The notes: a model not told the origin generated them from the sequence alone. A stretch of DNA of 64,000 nt from Methanomassiliicoccaceae archaeon DOK (GCA_009911715.1 CP047880.1:620001-684000); one strand, 5' to 3'. Numbered from the stretch's first letter, positions 50,707 to 60,427 are shown. Made by a program: numbers and translations.

Positions 50707-52930
50707 GGTTTAGCCTCCTCTCTAGTCTTCTGATAAGATACGTCAGCACGAGGACTATCGACAGGTAGATCGCTGCGGCCACTATGATGGGCAGGAGCGC
50801 GTCGTACGTCTGTCCCCTGATGATGTCCGCTCCCCTGGTCAGATCCATGATTCCGATGTAACCGGCCACGGAGGTCTCCTTCAGCAGGGAGATTCCCTCG
50901 TTACCGATGGCGGGTAGGATGTTCCTGATGGCCTGCGGCAGGATGACGTTGGTCATGGCCATCCTGTTGCTCATACCGAGGCTTCTGCATGCCTCCATCT
51001 GTCCCTTCGGGACCGCTGTTATTCCTGAACGGACGACCTCAGCCACATACGCGCCTGAGTTCAGTCCGAACGCCACCGATGCTATCAGCACACCGTTGTC
51101 CGACGATGCGAACACCACGTAGTAGATCAGCAGCAGCTGGACCATCACAGGCGTTCCGCGTATCACGGTGATGTACACGTGGCATATCGCGTTCAGTATC
51201 CGCAGTTTGCCCGTCATGTCGTGGGTGCTGCGCACCATCGCCACCACGGAACCGAGGATCAGACCGATGATGAGGGCCACGACGGTGATGATGATGGTGT
51301 TCTTCAGACCCTCGAAGATATACAGGTAACGGTCGTTCTTCAGGAAGTCCGTGTGGAACCTGTCCTTGAGGTCCGCCCACCAGCCGGTCTCCTCGGACTC
51401 ATCGTCGTCCTCGGCCTGCTGGTTGCTGTAGTAGGAGGGGACCTCCTTGTACTCGGCGTCGGCGTAGTACTGAAGGATCTTGTCCACGGTGCCGTTTGCG
51501 ATGAGCTTGTCCAGGGAGTCGTTGACGAGGTTGTAGATCTCCGTGTTGCCCTTCTGGAAGATGAACCCGTAGTACTCGGGTTCCGCATCCAGGATGTCCA
51601 GGATCTTCAGGCCGGAGGTCTTGGCGACCTGTGCCTGCGCCACGGTGCTGTCTACGATCTCGCAGTCCGTCTTGCCCTGGATCACATCCAGAAGCGCTAT
51701 CGTGTAGTCCTTCTGCGTTCTTATGTCGAGGCCCATGCCCCTGTCGTTGAGCTCCTCGGCGTAACCTGCGCCGCTTGTGCCGGTCTGGACAGAGACCTTC
51801 GCCCCTTTCAGGTCGTCAAGGCTCTGGATGTTGGAGCCTTCCTTGACGACAAGCACCTGGTGGATCTCGGCGTAGGGGGTCGAGAAGTCGACGCGCTGCT
51901 TCCTGTCGTCGTCGATGGTGAATCCCGACGCACCGAGGTCGCACTTGCCCTGCTGGACGGACACGATGATGGAGTCGAAGGTGTTCTGCCTGAAGTCGAT
52001 CCTGTAGTTGATGTCGTACCCGATGGCCCTCATGATGTCCATGTCGATACCGGTGTACTCGCTGCCGTACAGGTACTCGAACGGCGGGAAGTCGGGGCTG
52101 GTCTCGACAATGAGGGTGCCCTTGTAGGAGAAGAAGGAGGGTGTCTCGACGGAGTATCCGTTCTCCTCGTAGTAGTCGAGGATCTGCTGGTGGAGTCCGT
52201 TGTCCTTGATGTGCTGCAGGGACTCGTTGAACATGTCGCGGAGTTCCGTGTTGCCCTTCGCGAAGATGAACCCGTACTGTTCGACGGGCGAGTCCGTGAG
52301 GATGTCCAGCACCTTCAGTTCGTTCGGGTGGGCGTCCACCTGGGAGAGCGCGACGGTGCTGTCCACGACCTCGCAGTCGGCCTTGCCGAAGAGGAGGTCG
52401 TTGACGACATCCGAGTAGGTCTTCTGGAAGATGATGTTGCTCGTCTCGTAGCGCTCGGCGGCGTAGTCGGCGCCGGTGGTGCCGGTCTGGACGGTGATCT
52501 TCTTTCCGTCCAGGTCATCGAGAGTCTTGATGTCCGTGTCGATGGGCACGACGAGGACCTGGTGCACCTCGGCGTAGGGGTCCGAGAAGTCCACGGATTC
52601 GGCCCTTTCGGGGTTGATCGTGAAACCGGATGCGCCCATGTCGCACTTGCCCTGCGGGACCGAGATCAGGATCGAGTCGAACGTGTTGGTCCTGAACTGA
52701 ACGTTGTATCCCATGTCGTCGCAGACCGCACGGACTATGTCCATGTCTATGCCCACGTACTCGGAGCCAATCTGGTAGTCGAACGGGGCGAAGTCCGGGC
52801 TTGTCTCCACGACGAGCGTCGGTCTCCCGTCGCCATTGTCATCGCCGCCGGACAACACTGCGTAGGAAGCCCCGGCGACGCATAGGATCGCGATGACGGC
52901 TATCACCGCGATCATCTGTTTCCTTTCCAT
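50696..52930 (-). CDS. Fusion of two amino-acid-binding domains and an ABC permease
   Basis: A 744-residue protein. An N-terminal membrane helix (1-25) tethers it. Two tandem, similar substrate-binding domains (SBP family 3, about 38-265 and 272-500) follow; both carry [11 protein letters not shown]-like starts, [10 protein letters not shown] and [10 protein letters not shown] segments. The C-terminal HisM/GlnP-type permease (about 530-744) has the EAA loop [21 protein letters not shown]. All of an importer except the ATPase is thus in one chain, with two binding domains likely raising local substrate concentration. ATG 52930 is preferred over the upstream TTG (52942). Confidence 0.87.
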   Translation of the reverse strand: MERKQMIAVIAVIAILCVAGASYAVLSGGDDNGDGRPTLVVETSPDFAPFDYQIGSEYVGIDMDIVRAVCDDMGYNVQFRTNTFDSILISVPQGKCDMGASGFTINPERAESVDFSDPYAEVHQVLVVPIDTDIKTLDDLDGKKITVQTGTTGADYAAERYETSNIIFQKTYSDVVNDLLFGKADCEVVDSTVALSQVDAHPNELKVLDILTDSPVEQYGFIFAKGNTELRDMFNESLQHIKDNGLHQQILDYYEENGYSVETPSFFSYKGTLIVETSPDFPPFEYLYGSEYTGIDMDIMRAIGYDINYRIDFRQNTFDSIIVSVQQGKCDLGASGFTIDDDRKQRVDFSTPYAEIHQVLVVKEGSNIQSLDDLKGAKVSVQTGTSGAGYAEELNDRGMGLDIRTQKDYTIALLDVIQGKTDCEIVDSTVAQAQVAKTSGLKILDILDAEPEYYGFIFQKGNTEIYNLVNDSLDKLIANGTVDKILQYYADAEYKEVPSYYSNQQAEDDDESEETGWWADLKDRFHTDFLKNDRYLYIFEGLKNTIIITVVALIIGLILGSVVAMVRSTHDMTGKLRILNAICHVYITVIRGTPVMVQLLLIYYVVFASSDNGVLIASVAFGLNSGAYVAEVVRSGITAVPKGQMEACRSLGMSNRMAMTNVILPQAIRNILPAIGNEGISLLKETSVAGYIGIMDLTRGADIIRGQTYDALLPIIVAAAIYLSIVLVLTYLIRRLERRLNRAY

Positions 52931-53571
52931 TATATCAACCAAATTTTTGGATGTCTGGCTATCTCACCCATCAGAATATAATAAGAATCCGACACAATGT
53001 AAAAGGACGACCTGGGCTGTACAATATAGTACATAGTGTATATATTCTATCTATCAGCGACACTTCTCGAGAGTCGGCGGCGACCGTACCGTGGGACGGG
53101 CAGTTCTAATCATAGGATGGATCATCGATGGTCGGGTTTGCGCCGGAGTGTCGATTCAATCCGAATCCAGAGCCGTGCGGTGACGGTCTGTGGTCGATTA
53201 GAAGACGTGCTCCTCCACGTCGGAGATGGATTGTGGCGAAGCAAAGCCATCATGGAGGAGGTCTCGGGCCCACACTCCGGCCGCCATCGTCTTCAGATAC
53301 AAAACGTCGCAAGTGGTGGACACATTCGAACGAGTCCGCGAAAGAGAGGGGGATCCGGTGTTGGAGGGACGCCCCAAACATCCTGATTGCATCCCATTCG
53401 GGGACGTTCCTTCTATTTTCAAGCACCGCTCCGACGGGAGGGCGGAGACCAAGCTAAGAGGTAGAGCACGTCGAGAGCGTCCCCATGGGTCAGCGACCAC
53501 CAGCACAACGAGGGGCTACGGCAGGATGAAGCTCGAAAGGGCGCATGCAGAAAAGGCATGGGTAGAAGAAA
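52931..53571. other. Intergenic region, no convincing gene
   Basis: About 640 nt between the transporter operon and a tRNA. Several open frames of 70-140 residues overlap in opposite directions here (for example 53226-53654 +, 53198-53506 -), but none has recognisable motifs or a good start. AT-rich sequence at 52960-53050 could contain promoters. Confidence 0.5.
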
Positions 53572-53649
53572 TGGCGAACAGGAGGGGATTCGAACCCCCG
53601 GCCTGCAGCTTAGGAGGCTGCTGCCATATCCAGACTAGGCCACCTGTCC
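53572..53649 (-). tRNA. tRNA-Arg (CCT)
   Basis: Full cloverleaf on the minus strand: acceptor GGACAGG/CCTGTTC, D-arm with GG in the loop, anticodon stem GCAGC/GCTGC with loop CTCCTAA (anticodon CCT), T-arm GGGGG-TTCGAAT-CCCCT. G discriminator at 53575 and an encoded CCA at 53572-53574. No intron. It reads AGG, the preferred arginine codon in this genome. Confidence 0.95.
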
Positions 53650-54073
53650 GCTGAATCCCCCGACATCAACGTTGGATATAAGCGTTTCTATCATCTCGAT
53701 CGGAACCAGGAACCCGGAATAACTTCCTGATGTCGAGAAATGCCCGAGGTTGGTCCATGGGTGCATGTCTGGATCGTATTGTGTCTGGTCAAGATGTCTG
53801 ATACGATTCATGCAAGCTCCTGTTCTCAGACGATGTCGAACGTTATGAATAACAAAAGCAGCCGGGACCCGGATGGGATGGATGTGTTTGGGTCCCGGCC
53901 ATAAGCAGGTGATGCATGTCCTTGGGGGAGGAAATGCAATACATAGAATTCCATTGATATTAATAAACTAATCGCTGTTATCTTTGTGAGATTTGTTTCA
54001 TATGTTGATTACGTAGATTGTAAAATAATAGTTATTAAATACGCTGCAATCAATCATCACCTCGGGATGCACT
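53650..54073. other. Intergenic region with long inverted repeats
   Basis: No gene seen. A perfect 10-bp inverted repeat, GCCGGGACCC (53861-53870) and GGGTCCCGGC (53890-53899), has a 19-nt purine-rich loop. A 7-bp repeat ATCGTAT/ATACGAT brackets about 21 nt near 53775-53810. A TATA box (attaaata, about 54033) serves the regulator downstream. Confidence 0.5.
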
Positions 54074-54901
54074 TTGCCGTCTGGCCGCAAGAAGAGGATC
54101 ATGGTGGCTTGCGTGACCTTCGAGACATCGAAGGTCGTGGAGCCTGCTCTGTACTACGAGATCAACAAGGCCCACATCATTCACTACGTGAAGGACCCGA
54201 CCTCGGAGAACGGCATGATCTACGACAGCTTCTGCCAGAGGGTCTGCGAGTTGCTCAGGGAGGAATCTCCCCGCGAGGTGGAGGTCGTAATCCACAACGA
54301 GCGCGTCAGCGACTTCTCCGTGATGCTGCGCACCGTCCTCTCCATCATACAGTCGGAGAACGACAGCGAGGAAGGCTGCGAGATCTACGTGAACATCTCG
54401 GCAGGATCCCCGGAGTACTCATCCGCCGCCACGGTGGCATCCATGATGGTCCCCGGGACGATCCCGTTCTCCGTCGGCACACAGGAGTACACGGTTCCTA
54501 CCGAGAGGATAAAGGATGTCTACTTCGTGGACGGGATGCCCGTCGGTCTAACGAAGTCCACGTATCCCCCGCGCACCATGCCGATATACACGATCAACAT
54601 CCCCGAGGAGCATCTCGTGAGGGGCCTGCGCATACTCCACGAGAGGAACCAGGCCAAGATGTCCGTCACCAGCGGAAGGATGGTCCAGGCCCTGAAGGAT
54701 GCGGGCCTGTGGTACCGTGACACGGAGTCCGACGATCCCGACAGGAAGTCCAACCAGCGTCAGACCGAGGCCGTGTACTACCAGAGGGATTTTATCACCA
54801 AGTGGTCCAGGAACGGCTGGATCAGGAAGGACGAGCTCCGCAACAGGTACCTCCTCACAGAAGACGGCGTCAACATAATCAACACATTCTATCTGGAATG
54901 A
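54074..54901 (+). CDS. CARF-like domain regulator (HFX_2341/DUF6293 type)
   Basis: A 275-residue protein. An N-terminal Rossmann-like CARF-type domain (about 5-165) has strands IMVACVTFE, AHIIHYVKD and CEIYVNISAGSPEYSSAATVASMM, where NISAGSP is the ligand-loop pattern. A winged helix follows (about 195-270: MSVTSGRMVQALKDAGLWYRD, LRNRYLLTEDGVNIINTF). Relatives in archaea may sense cyclic oligonucleotides, but no CRISPR or Cas gene is nearby. The start is a TTG at 54074; ATG 54101 with AGAGG close upstream is an alternative. Confidence 0.72.
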   Translation: MPSGRKKRIMVACVTFETSKVVEPALYYEINKAHIIHYVKDPTSENGMIYDSFCQRVCELLREESPREVEVVIHNERVSDFSVMLRTVLSIIQSENDSEEGCEIYVNISAGSPEYSSAATVASMMVPGTIPFSVGTQEYTVPTERIKDVYFVDGMPVGLTKSTYPPRTMPIYTINIPEEHLVRGLRILHERNQAKMSVTSGRMVQALKDAGLWYRDTESDDPDRKSNQRQTEAVYYQRDFITKWSRNGWIRKDELRNRYLLTEDGVNIINTFYLE

Positions 54902-55108
54902 TTCGTCTTCTCCGCATGACGTTTCGTCTACGTCTCACGGTTTATGCCGTTCTCAATCCATGTCTTTCAATGCATGCCCGATCCAGACGTTCAAATCATG
55001 GACCACATAACAAAAATATCTAACATAACAAAGATAACAACGAGATGTAATTATACAGTCCGATCCATCTCTTATCTGCAGCCGAGGTGGCTGCGGGAGA
55101 GAAGAGAG

Positions 55109-55258
55109 ATGACGCACTACCAGCAGACACTGATAATTCCGAGAACCAAGCAGCGTTTCCCGGAATCCCCCAGGTCGAGGCGCCCGGCGTACAGGCCCCA
55201 GCCCGCGGGGAACAACGTGAACAGGGAGCTGAACTCGATACTGGCGTTTTTCGATTGA
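55109..55258 (+). CDS. Possible small basic protein, 49 residues
   Basis: MTHYQQTLIIPRTKQRFPESP, then an Arg/Pro-rich stretch and NNVNRELNSILAFFD. A purine-rich stretch (ggagagaagagag) is just before the ATG, and a possible TATA (taattata, about 55048) upstream. No family recognised; could be spurious. Confidence 0.4.
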   Translation: MTHYQQTLIIPRTKQRFPESPRSRRPAYRPQPAGNNVNRELNSILAFFD

Positions 55259-55277
55259 CAGCCGGTATGCGGATAGG

Positions 55278-55298
55278 ATGGACGGGAGGGCACGACCC
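55278..55298. terminator. Hairpin between converging transcripts
   Basis: GGGAGGG-CACGA-CCCTCCC stem followed on the plus strand by CTTTCATT. It sits between the small 55109 ORF (+) and the FKBP gene (-). Confidence 0.45.
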
Positions 55299-55369
55299 TC
55301 CCCTTTCATTGTAAACCAGAACAGAAAAGGGTGTTTTTAGGAAAGGGTTTCAGGATTGCAGGGTTCCGA

Positions 55370-56074
55370 TCACTCGGAGGACTCTGCGGGGGCGTCGGCC
55401 TTCTTGGACTCCCAGACCTGGACGAACTCGACACGGTCGACTCCGAAGGTGTTGCGGTAGTCCGAGACGAGCCTGTACTTGGCGACGGCCCAGCCCTCGT
55501 GGAACTTGCAGATCTCGGCCTCGGTGATGACGACCTTGTCCTCCATGATGCCGAATCCGAATCCCTCGGAGGTTCCGAAGTCCATCTCCATGATGCACTT
55601 GGCCTTCTCGACGGGGTCGGTGACCTCCTCGACGACGGTGACCTCGTATTTCAGGTCGTGTCCGGCCAGGGGGTTGTTGAAGTCGACCTTGACACGGCCG
55701 GCTCCGACGGACATGACGACACCGTTGCGGTTGCCGAGGCTGACGGACATGCCGGGGTAGGGGTTGATCTCGTTCTTGTAGAACTCCTTGATGGGGTGGA
55801 GCTCGATGAGCCTGGGGTTCCTGGCACCGGCGGCCTTCTCGCAGGGGATGGTGACCTCGGTCTCCTTTCCGATCTCGGCGCCAGCGATGGCGGCGTCCAG
55901 GTCGGCGTAGAGGGAACCAGATCCGATGATGTAGGCCATGGGGGCGTAGGTGACCTTCTCGTTGAAGATGCCGGCCTCCTTGGCTGCGTCGGCGTTCGTC
56001 GTGTCGTAGAGCCTGTCTGCGTCTGCGAAGTAGGCTTTGTAGTCGATGCGGACAATCCTTTTAGCGTCTGCCAT
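55370..56074 (-). CDS. FKBP-type peptidyl-prolyl isomerase, archaeal long form
   Basis: A 234-residue cytosolic isomerase/chaperone. VRIDYKAYFADADRLYDTTN is the N-terminal FKBP strand region; PMAYIIGSGSLYADLDAAIAGAEIG is the FKBP core. An IF (insert-in-flap) domain follows (PYPGMSVSLGNRNGVVMSVGAGRVKVDFNNPLAGHDLKYEVTV). A C-terminal domain (about 150-234) is typical of the long archaeal type. It probably folds new proteins. AT-rich promoter with TTATATTATA about 50 nt upstream. Confidence 0.9.
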   Translation of the reverse strand: MADAKRIVRIDYKAYFADADRLYDTTNADAAKEAGIFNEKVTYAPMAYIIGSGSLYADLDAAIAGAEIGKETEVTIPCEKAAGARNPRLIELHPIKEFYKNEINPYPGMSVSLGNRNGVVMSVGAGRVKVDFNNPLAGHDLKYEVTVVEEVTDPVEKAKCIMEMDFGTSEGFGFGIMEDKVVITEAEICKFHEGWAVAKYRLVSDYRNTFGVDRVEFVQVWESKKADAPAESSE

Positions 56075-56212
56075 TTGAAATCACCATTTGAATGTCAATG
56101 TATGATGGGGCTCGCGATTGCGTTGTATAATATAACAATGTCGGTTAAGGGCCATAACGCCGTCGGTCCGAGGGAAACGGATATAAACGAGTTGCTGATA
56201 CGACTGCTTGGT

Positions 56213-56284
56213 GCCGCCTTGGCTTAGGGGTATAGCGGCTGACTTGTAATCAGCAGGCCGGGGGTTCAAATCCCTCAGGCGGCT
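56213..56284 (+). tRNA. tRNA-Thr (TGT)
   Basis: Cloverleaf: acceptor GCCGCCT/AGGCGGC, D-arm TGGCTTAGGGGTATAGC, anticodon stem GCTGA/TCAGC with loop CTTGTAA (anticodon TGT), T-arm GGGGG-TTCAAAT-CCCTC. T discriminator, then an encoded CCA (56285-56287). A TATA (atataaa, 56181-56187) lies 26-32 nt upstream. Confidence 0.95.
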
Positions 56285-56568
56285 CCATTATTCTTCAAAA
56301 TGATTGGCACTCTGATGGAAATACGTGATGCGGGGGGTTCGCATCAAATGTTTCGCATTAAGGCGTTTTGTGAAGGCGAACCAAACGAACGCTGGTAGGA
56401 TGCAAGATGATGTTGCCGTCGAGTCGGATTCTTATACGGCTCGCAACAGTGATCAAGTGCCAGCTGACTGGTGCCGGAGCCCCCGTCGACGTCTATGATC
56501 CCGTTCTTTGGACTTGTGCTCCGATTGACGGGGGACGTCTCAGGGGAAGGCACAACGGTCTCTCCGGT

Positions 56569-57783
56569 TCATGCCACCAGGTACAGTCCGTCCGAAGGAT
56601 TCGCGCCTCCGCCCTGGTACAGGAATTCGCCGTCGGAGGTTATGGTGTAGTCGCGGGAGACCATTCCTGCGGGGAACGGGACGTCGACGGTGGTCTCGCA
56701 TCCGTAGTAGACGGTGCCGTCGAGCTCGTAGCTGTACGTGTGGTAGTGCGTCGCCAGTTCCCACAGGGTGTTCTCCTCGTAGTCGTCCAGAGCGATCGCG
56801 GCCAACGCGTGGCCGGGCACCATGAACACCCCCGCGTCGTATCCGGCGGCATCGAAGAGGGCGGCGCACAGGAACGAGGTGTCCTCGCAGTCGCCGCCTC
56901 CGTTGTACAGCGTCTCCATCGGGAACGCCCAGTATTCCGCGCGGCCGTAAAGGTCGGAGTCGTTGAGGTACTCGAAGCACACCTGCACGAACCCCAGTAT
57001 GAAGTCTGCGTACTCCTGACCGTCCACGGGCGCATCCTGGCCGAAGGCTCCGAGGTAGGCGGACCTGAGCTGCTCCTCGAGCGATGCGATGGTCGGGTCG
57101 GCCGCCGTGAGGATGGACACTCTCTGCCCGAAGTCCCCGTAGGTCTTCAGGTAGTAGTCGTCGTTCAGTCTGCAGGCCTCGTAGTCGGCGTAGTCGTAGG
57201 AGACGGCGACGGAGAGGTCCTGCGCCATGTACGTCCACTCGAACGTGTCCGTCAGGGTGCCGTAGAGAATCAGGCTTCCGCTGCGCGAGCTGTACGGACC
57301 GTTCAGGTTGTCCGAGCTCCCCACGGACATCGCGTACATGCCCGGGGTGAGGTCGTCCTTGGGTATCTCAAGATACGGTTCCTGGGTGATCCGGCGGTAC
57401 TCGTCGCCGTAGCGGTCGGTCAGGGACCACAGGAAGTGGGTCTCCTCGTTGGAGACGTCCACGAGCACGAACTTCACGGAGTCGCCGAGGTCCCCGACAG
57501 CGATGAACGAGCCGTCGGCGATGTCGCCCGACACGACCACATCCCCGCTGACAACGACCCTTACCACGCTGTCGTCCTCATCGTCGCCGATGAGGCTTGA
57601 CGCTGCGAACAGGACCGCCAGTGCCAGCACGGAGAAGACGATCACGGCGGTGACGGTCCTGCGGCTCATGCCTGGGCCGGTGTTGCGGGCTGGCGGCACC
57701 GCGGACGGGTCCACCGGGAAGCCGCACGACGGGCAGAACGACTGATGCTCTTCGAGCTCGTGGCCGCAGTTCCTGCAGAACAT
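56569..57783 (-). CDS. Zinc-ribbon membrane protein with a transglutaminase-like domain
   Basis: A 404-residue protein. The N-terminal zinc ribbon is MFCRNCGHEL...FCPSCGF (Cys 3, 6, 17, 20), then a proline-rich linker, a membrane helix (about 42-64) and an outer region. The C-terminal transglutaminase-like fold has Cys299 in GGGDCEDT, His in PGHALAAI and an acidic third residue near CETTVD. It is the intact-site relative of the protein at 19738 and resembles the C-terminus of the InlB-repeat protein at 16054. A minus-strand TATA (GTTATATACG) lies about 27 nt before the ATG. Confidence 0.75.
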   Translation of the reverse strand: MFCRNCGHELEEHQSFCPSCGFPVDPSAVPPARNTGPGMSRRTVTAVIVFSVLALAVLFAASSLIGDDEDDSVVRVVVSGDVVVSGDIADGSFIAVGDLGDSVKFVLVDVSNEETHFLWSLTDRYGDEYRRITQEPYLEIPKDDLTPGMYAMSVGSSDNLNGPYSSRSGSLILYGTLTDTFEWTYMAQDLSVAVSYDYADYEACRLNDDYYLKTYGDFGQRVSILTAADPTIASLEEQLRSAYLGAFGQDAPVDGQEYADFILGFVQVCFEYLNDSDLYGRAEYWAFPMETLYNGGGDCEDTSFLCAALFDAAGYDAGVFMVPGHALAAIALDDYEENTLWELATHYHTYSYELDGTVYYGCETTVDVPFPAGMVSRDYTITSDGEFLYQGGGANPSDGLYLVA

Positions 57784-57897
57784 GGAGGGAAATCACATCC
57801 GGCGTATATAACGGGGTCAGGGCGTGGTTCGGATCCGCCGTGCTGTCCGGTCGCTCCTGTGGAACCAAATAAATACATTCCAGAGGTACACCACGGC

Positions 57898-59394
57898 ATG
57901 CCCGAGCCCATGTTCCCGCCGGAGGTGGAGCAGGCGCTGTCCTACACCGTGACGCTGTCCGAGATCGTCTCCGTCATCGTCATCTTCGACATAGCCGCGC
58001 TCCTCGCCCTCATGTTCCTGGAGAGGTACGACCCCCGGGTCTTCGTGACATGGCTCGTGATGCTCGTACTTGCACCGCCGGTCGGGTTCATACTGTACAT
58101 GTACCTGGGTGCGACGATCTACAACCGCATGAGGTTCATGCCGAAGAACGTGACGGACACTCAGCTGATGACTGCCGCCGAGTACCAGAGCAACCTGCTG
58201 GAGGAGGACCTGGGCGGCGATCCGGAGAAGGCTGAGATGTACCGCATGGCCAAATGCATGGACCGCTCAGGGGCCTGGTCGTACTCGGACGACAACGAAA
58301 TAACGCTGTTCACGGAGGGGCACGAGAAGCTGTCCAGCCTTCTAAACGACCTCAGGTCCGCGGAGAAGTCGATCCTCATGGAGTACTATATCATCCGCAA
58401 CGACGAGATCGGCAACGAGCTCATGGACATCCTGATCCAGAAGGTGAGAGAGGGTGTCGAGGTCCGTCTGCTAACCGATGCGTTCGGCATCGGCAAGGGG
58501 CCGAAGGAGGGGATATTCAGGTTCAGGAACGCCGGCGGACACTACGCCACCTTCCACTCGTCGCTCAACCTCCTGCTGAGTCCCAAGAAGAACAACAGGA
58601 ACCACCGCAAGATTGCGATAATCGACGGGAAGATGGCGTACTGCGGCGGGTTCAACATAGGCAACGAGTACCAGGGGGAGGGCCCCCTTGGCCACTGGAG
58701 GGACGCGTCCGTGAAGGTCGTCGGATCCGGGATTCTGCCCATGGCCGTGAGGTTCTCCGCGGACTGGCAGTACTGTGCCAAGAGGGATCCCCTGAAGCCT
58801 CTGGGCCACTACCTGGGGGAGGTCACCATCCCCCACAAGGGCAACGTGAGGATGCAGCTCGTCTCCGGAGGACCGGACACGATGCCCAACAACCCTGTGC
58901 AGATGCAGTACCTGGCGATGATCGCCAACGCGAAGAGGCGCCTGTACATCACCACCCCGTACCTTGCGCCCGACGAGTCCATGATCCTCGCGTTGGCCAA
59001 CGCAGCCAGGTCCGGCGTGGACGTGAGGATACTGATCCCCGACAAGAAGGACCACATGTTCCTGTTCTGGAACAACATGTCGTACGCCAACGCTCTGATG
59101 AAGGCGGGGGTGAGGGTGTGGAGGTACAACGACGGATTTGTCCACGAGAAGCTCATCGCCATGGACGACTGGTGCTGCTCGGTCGGGTCGGCGAACTTCG
59201 ACATACGCTCGTTCACACTCAATTTCGAGACCAATGTCATGATCTACTCCGAGGAGGTGACCAGGCAGGCCGTGGACCAGTTCCTGGCCGATCTGGACAG
59301 GAGCACCGAGTACTCCTGCGAGGAGTACGACCGGAGGACTACGATGATGAAGATCCGCATGGCCATTTCCAGGCACATGATACTGCTGGCGTGA
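57898..59394 (+). CDS. Phospholipase-D-family phospholipid synthase (cardiolipin synthase-like)
   Basis: A 498-residue membrane enzyme. Two N-terminal membrane helices (about 20-40 and 48-72) are followed by two PLD domains with HxK motifs: NHRKIAIIDGKMAYCGGFNIGNEY (near 240) and VHEKLIAMDDWCCSVGSANFDIRSF (near 420). In archaea, such proteins make archaeal cardiolipin analogues. ATG 57898 has a TATA (aaataaat) about 30 nt upstream; a longer frame crosses that TATA and is rejected. It diverges from the zinc-ribbon/transglutaminase gene. Confidence 0.88.
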   Translation: MPEPMFPPEVEQALSYTVTLSEIVSVIVIFDIAALLALMFLERYDPRVFVTWLVMLVLAPPVGFILYMYLGATIYNRMRFMPKNVTDTQLMTAAEYQSNLLEEDLGGDPEKAEMYRMAKCMDRSGAWSYSDDNEITLFTEGHEKLSSLLNDLRSAEKSILMEYYIIRNDEIGNELMDILIQKVREGVEVRLLTDAFGIGKGPKEGIFRFRNAGGHYATFHSSLNLLLSPKKNNRNHRKIAIIDGKMAYCGGFNIGNEYQGEGPLGHWRDASVKVVGSGILPMAVRFSADWQYCAKRDPLKPLGHYLGEVTIPHKGNVRMQLVSGGPDTMPNNPVQMQYLAMIANAKRRLYITTPYLAPDESMILALANAARSGVDVRILIPDKKDHMFLFWNNMSYANALMKAGVRVWRYNDGFVHEKLIAMDDWCCSVGSANFDIRSFTLNFETNVMIYSEEVTRQAVDQFLADLDRSTEYSCEEYDRRTTMMKIRMAISRHMILLA

Positions 59395-59398
59395 TCGC

Positions 59399-60427
59399 AT
59401 GGACGTCGATGTTCTCATCATAGGTTCGGGGCCGGCCGGCGCATCCGCTGCGTTCCACCTCAACGGGTATCCCGGCAGAGTGGTGGTCCTGGAGAGGTTC
59501 TCCGAATCTATGTTCCCGAAGTACCACTCTGTCTGCGGGGAGGCCGTCAGCGACAGGATGTTCAGGAAGGCAGGCATCGAGCCCGCGGCGGTGGTGACCA
59601 GGGTCGACAGGATCGAGATCTCGTTCCCCGGCGGCATCACTGTCAAGGTGCCCGTCGAGGGGGCCGTCGTGGATCGTCCGGAGATGCTCGCGGAGATCCG
59701 CGGCAGGTGCCGGGCGGAGTTCCTCCGTGCGACCGCCACCGGAGTGGAGAGGGACGGGGACGGTTTCGTCGTCCGGACGAACGTCGGCGAGTTCCGTTGC
59801 AGATATCTCATAGGTGCCGACGGGGCGCACTCCGTGGTCAGGAGGGACCTGTTCGGCACGGTTCCGGAGATGCTTCCCGTTGTGAACAACATCGTGAAGG
59901 GCGACGGCGGTACCACCCTGGCGTTCACCGTGGGGCAGGCCCTCAGCGGCTTCTACAGATGGAGGTTCCCATCGAAGCCCGGCACGGTGTCCGTGGGTTC
60001 GCCCAAGGGCGAAGCCGAGCCTGAGGGGACGATATCGTCGGGGGCCCGTCACATCCCGTTCGGAGGGGTTCCGGAGGCCGTCAGCGACAACGCGATGATC
60101 GTCGGCGATGCATCCGGTCTCGCGAACGCGCTCTGCTACGGAGGGATAGGAGCCGCGATGCTCTCGGGCAGGAAGGCGGCCGAGGCGGTGATGTCGGGAA
60201 GGCCGGAAACGTACGGGAGATGGTATTCCAGGTCGATTTACACGAATCCGCATTTCATGAAGGCCCACAGGCAGTTCTCCGACTGGAACGACGAGGACAT
60301 CTCTACCGCAATGCGTCCTTTCAGGGGAGGATACTCCGTGGGAAGGGGTTTTATGGCTATTCTCAGACATCCGAAGTTCGCAAATGTCTATTTTGCGACT
60401 TGGATTGCATTTAAAGTTGGCTGGTGA
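59399..60427 (+). CDS. FAD-dependent geranylgeranyl-reductase-like protein
   Basis: A 342-residue flavoprotein. DVLIIGSGPAGASAAFHL is the FAD-binding GxGxxG motif, RYLIGADGAHSVVRRDL the middle DG motif, and AMIVGDASGLANALCYGGIGAAMLSGRKAAEA the C-terminal FAD-ribityl GD motif. In archaea, relatives saturate the isoprenoid chains of membrane lipids, which fits its place 5 nt after the phospholipid synthase gene. The substrate is not proven; the protein is shorter than some digeranylgeranylglycerophospholipid reductases. Confidence 0.85.
   Translation: MDVDVLIIGSGPAGASAAFHLNGYPGRVVVLERFSESMFPKYHSVCGEAVSDRMFRKAGIEPAAVVTRVDRIEISFPGGITVKVPVEGAVVDRPEMLAEIRGRCRAEFLRATATGVERDGDGFVVRTNVGEFRCRYLIGADGAHSVVRRDLFGTVPEMLPVVNNIVKGDGGTTLAFTVGQALSGFYRWRFPSKPGTVSVGSPKGEAEPEGTISSGARHIPFGGVPEAVSDNAMIVGDASGLANALCYGGIGAAMLSGRKAAEAVMSGRPETYGRWYSRSIYTNPHFMKAHRQFSDWNDEDISTAMRPFRGGYSVGRGFMAILRHPKFANVYFATWIAFKVGW

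Noticed and set aside
51179-52885. A 568-codon plus-strand frame opposite the transporter fusion
   Set aside because: Antisense shadow rich in Val, Asp and Leu; the minus-strand fusion protein has clear domains.
53198-53654. Overlapping ORFs between the transporter and tRNA-Arg
   Set aside because: Both strands are open, no motif or convincing start is present, and one ORF runs through the tRNA.
53650-54074. A CRISPR array near the CARF-like gene
   Set aside because: The inverted repeats are single; no regularly spaced direct repeats occur.
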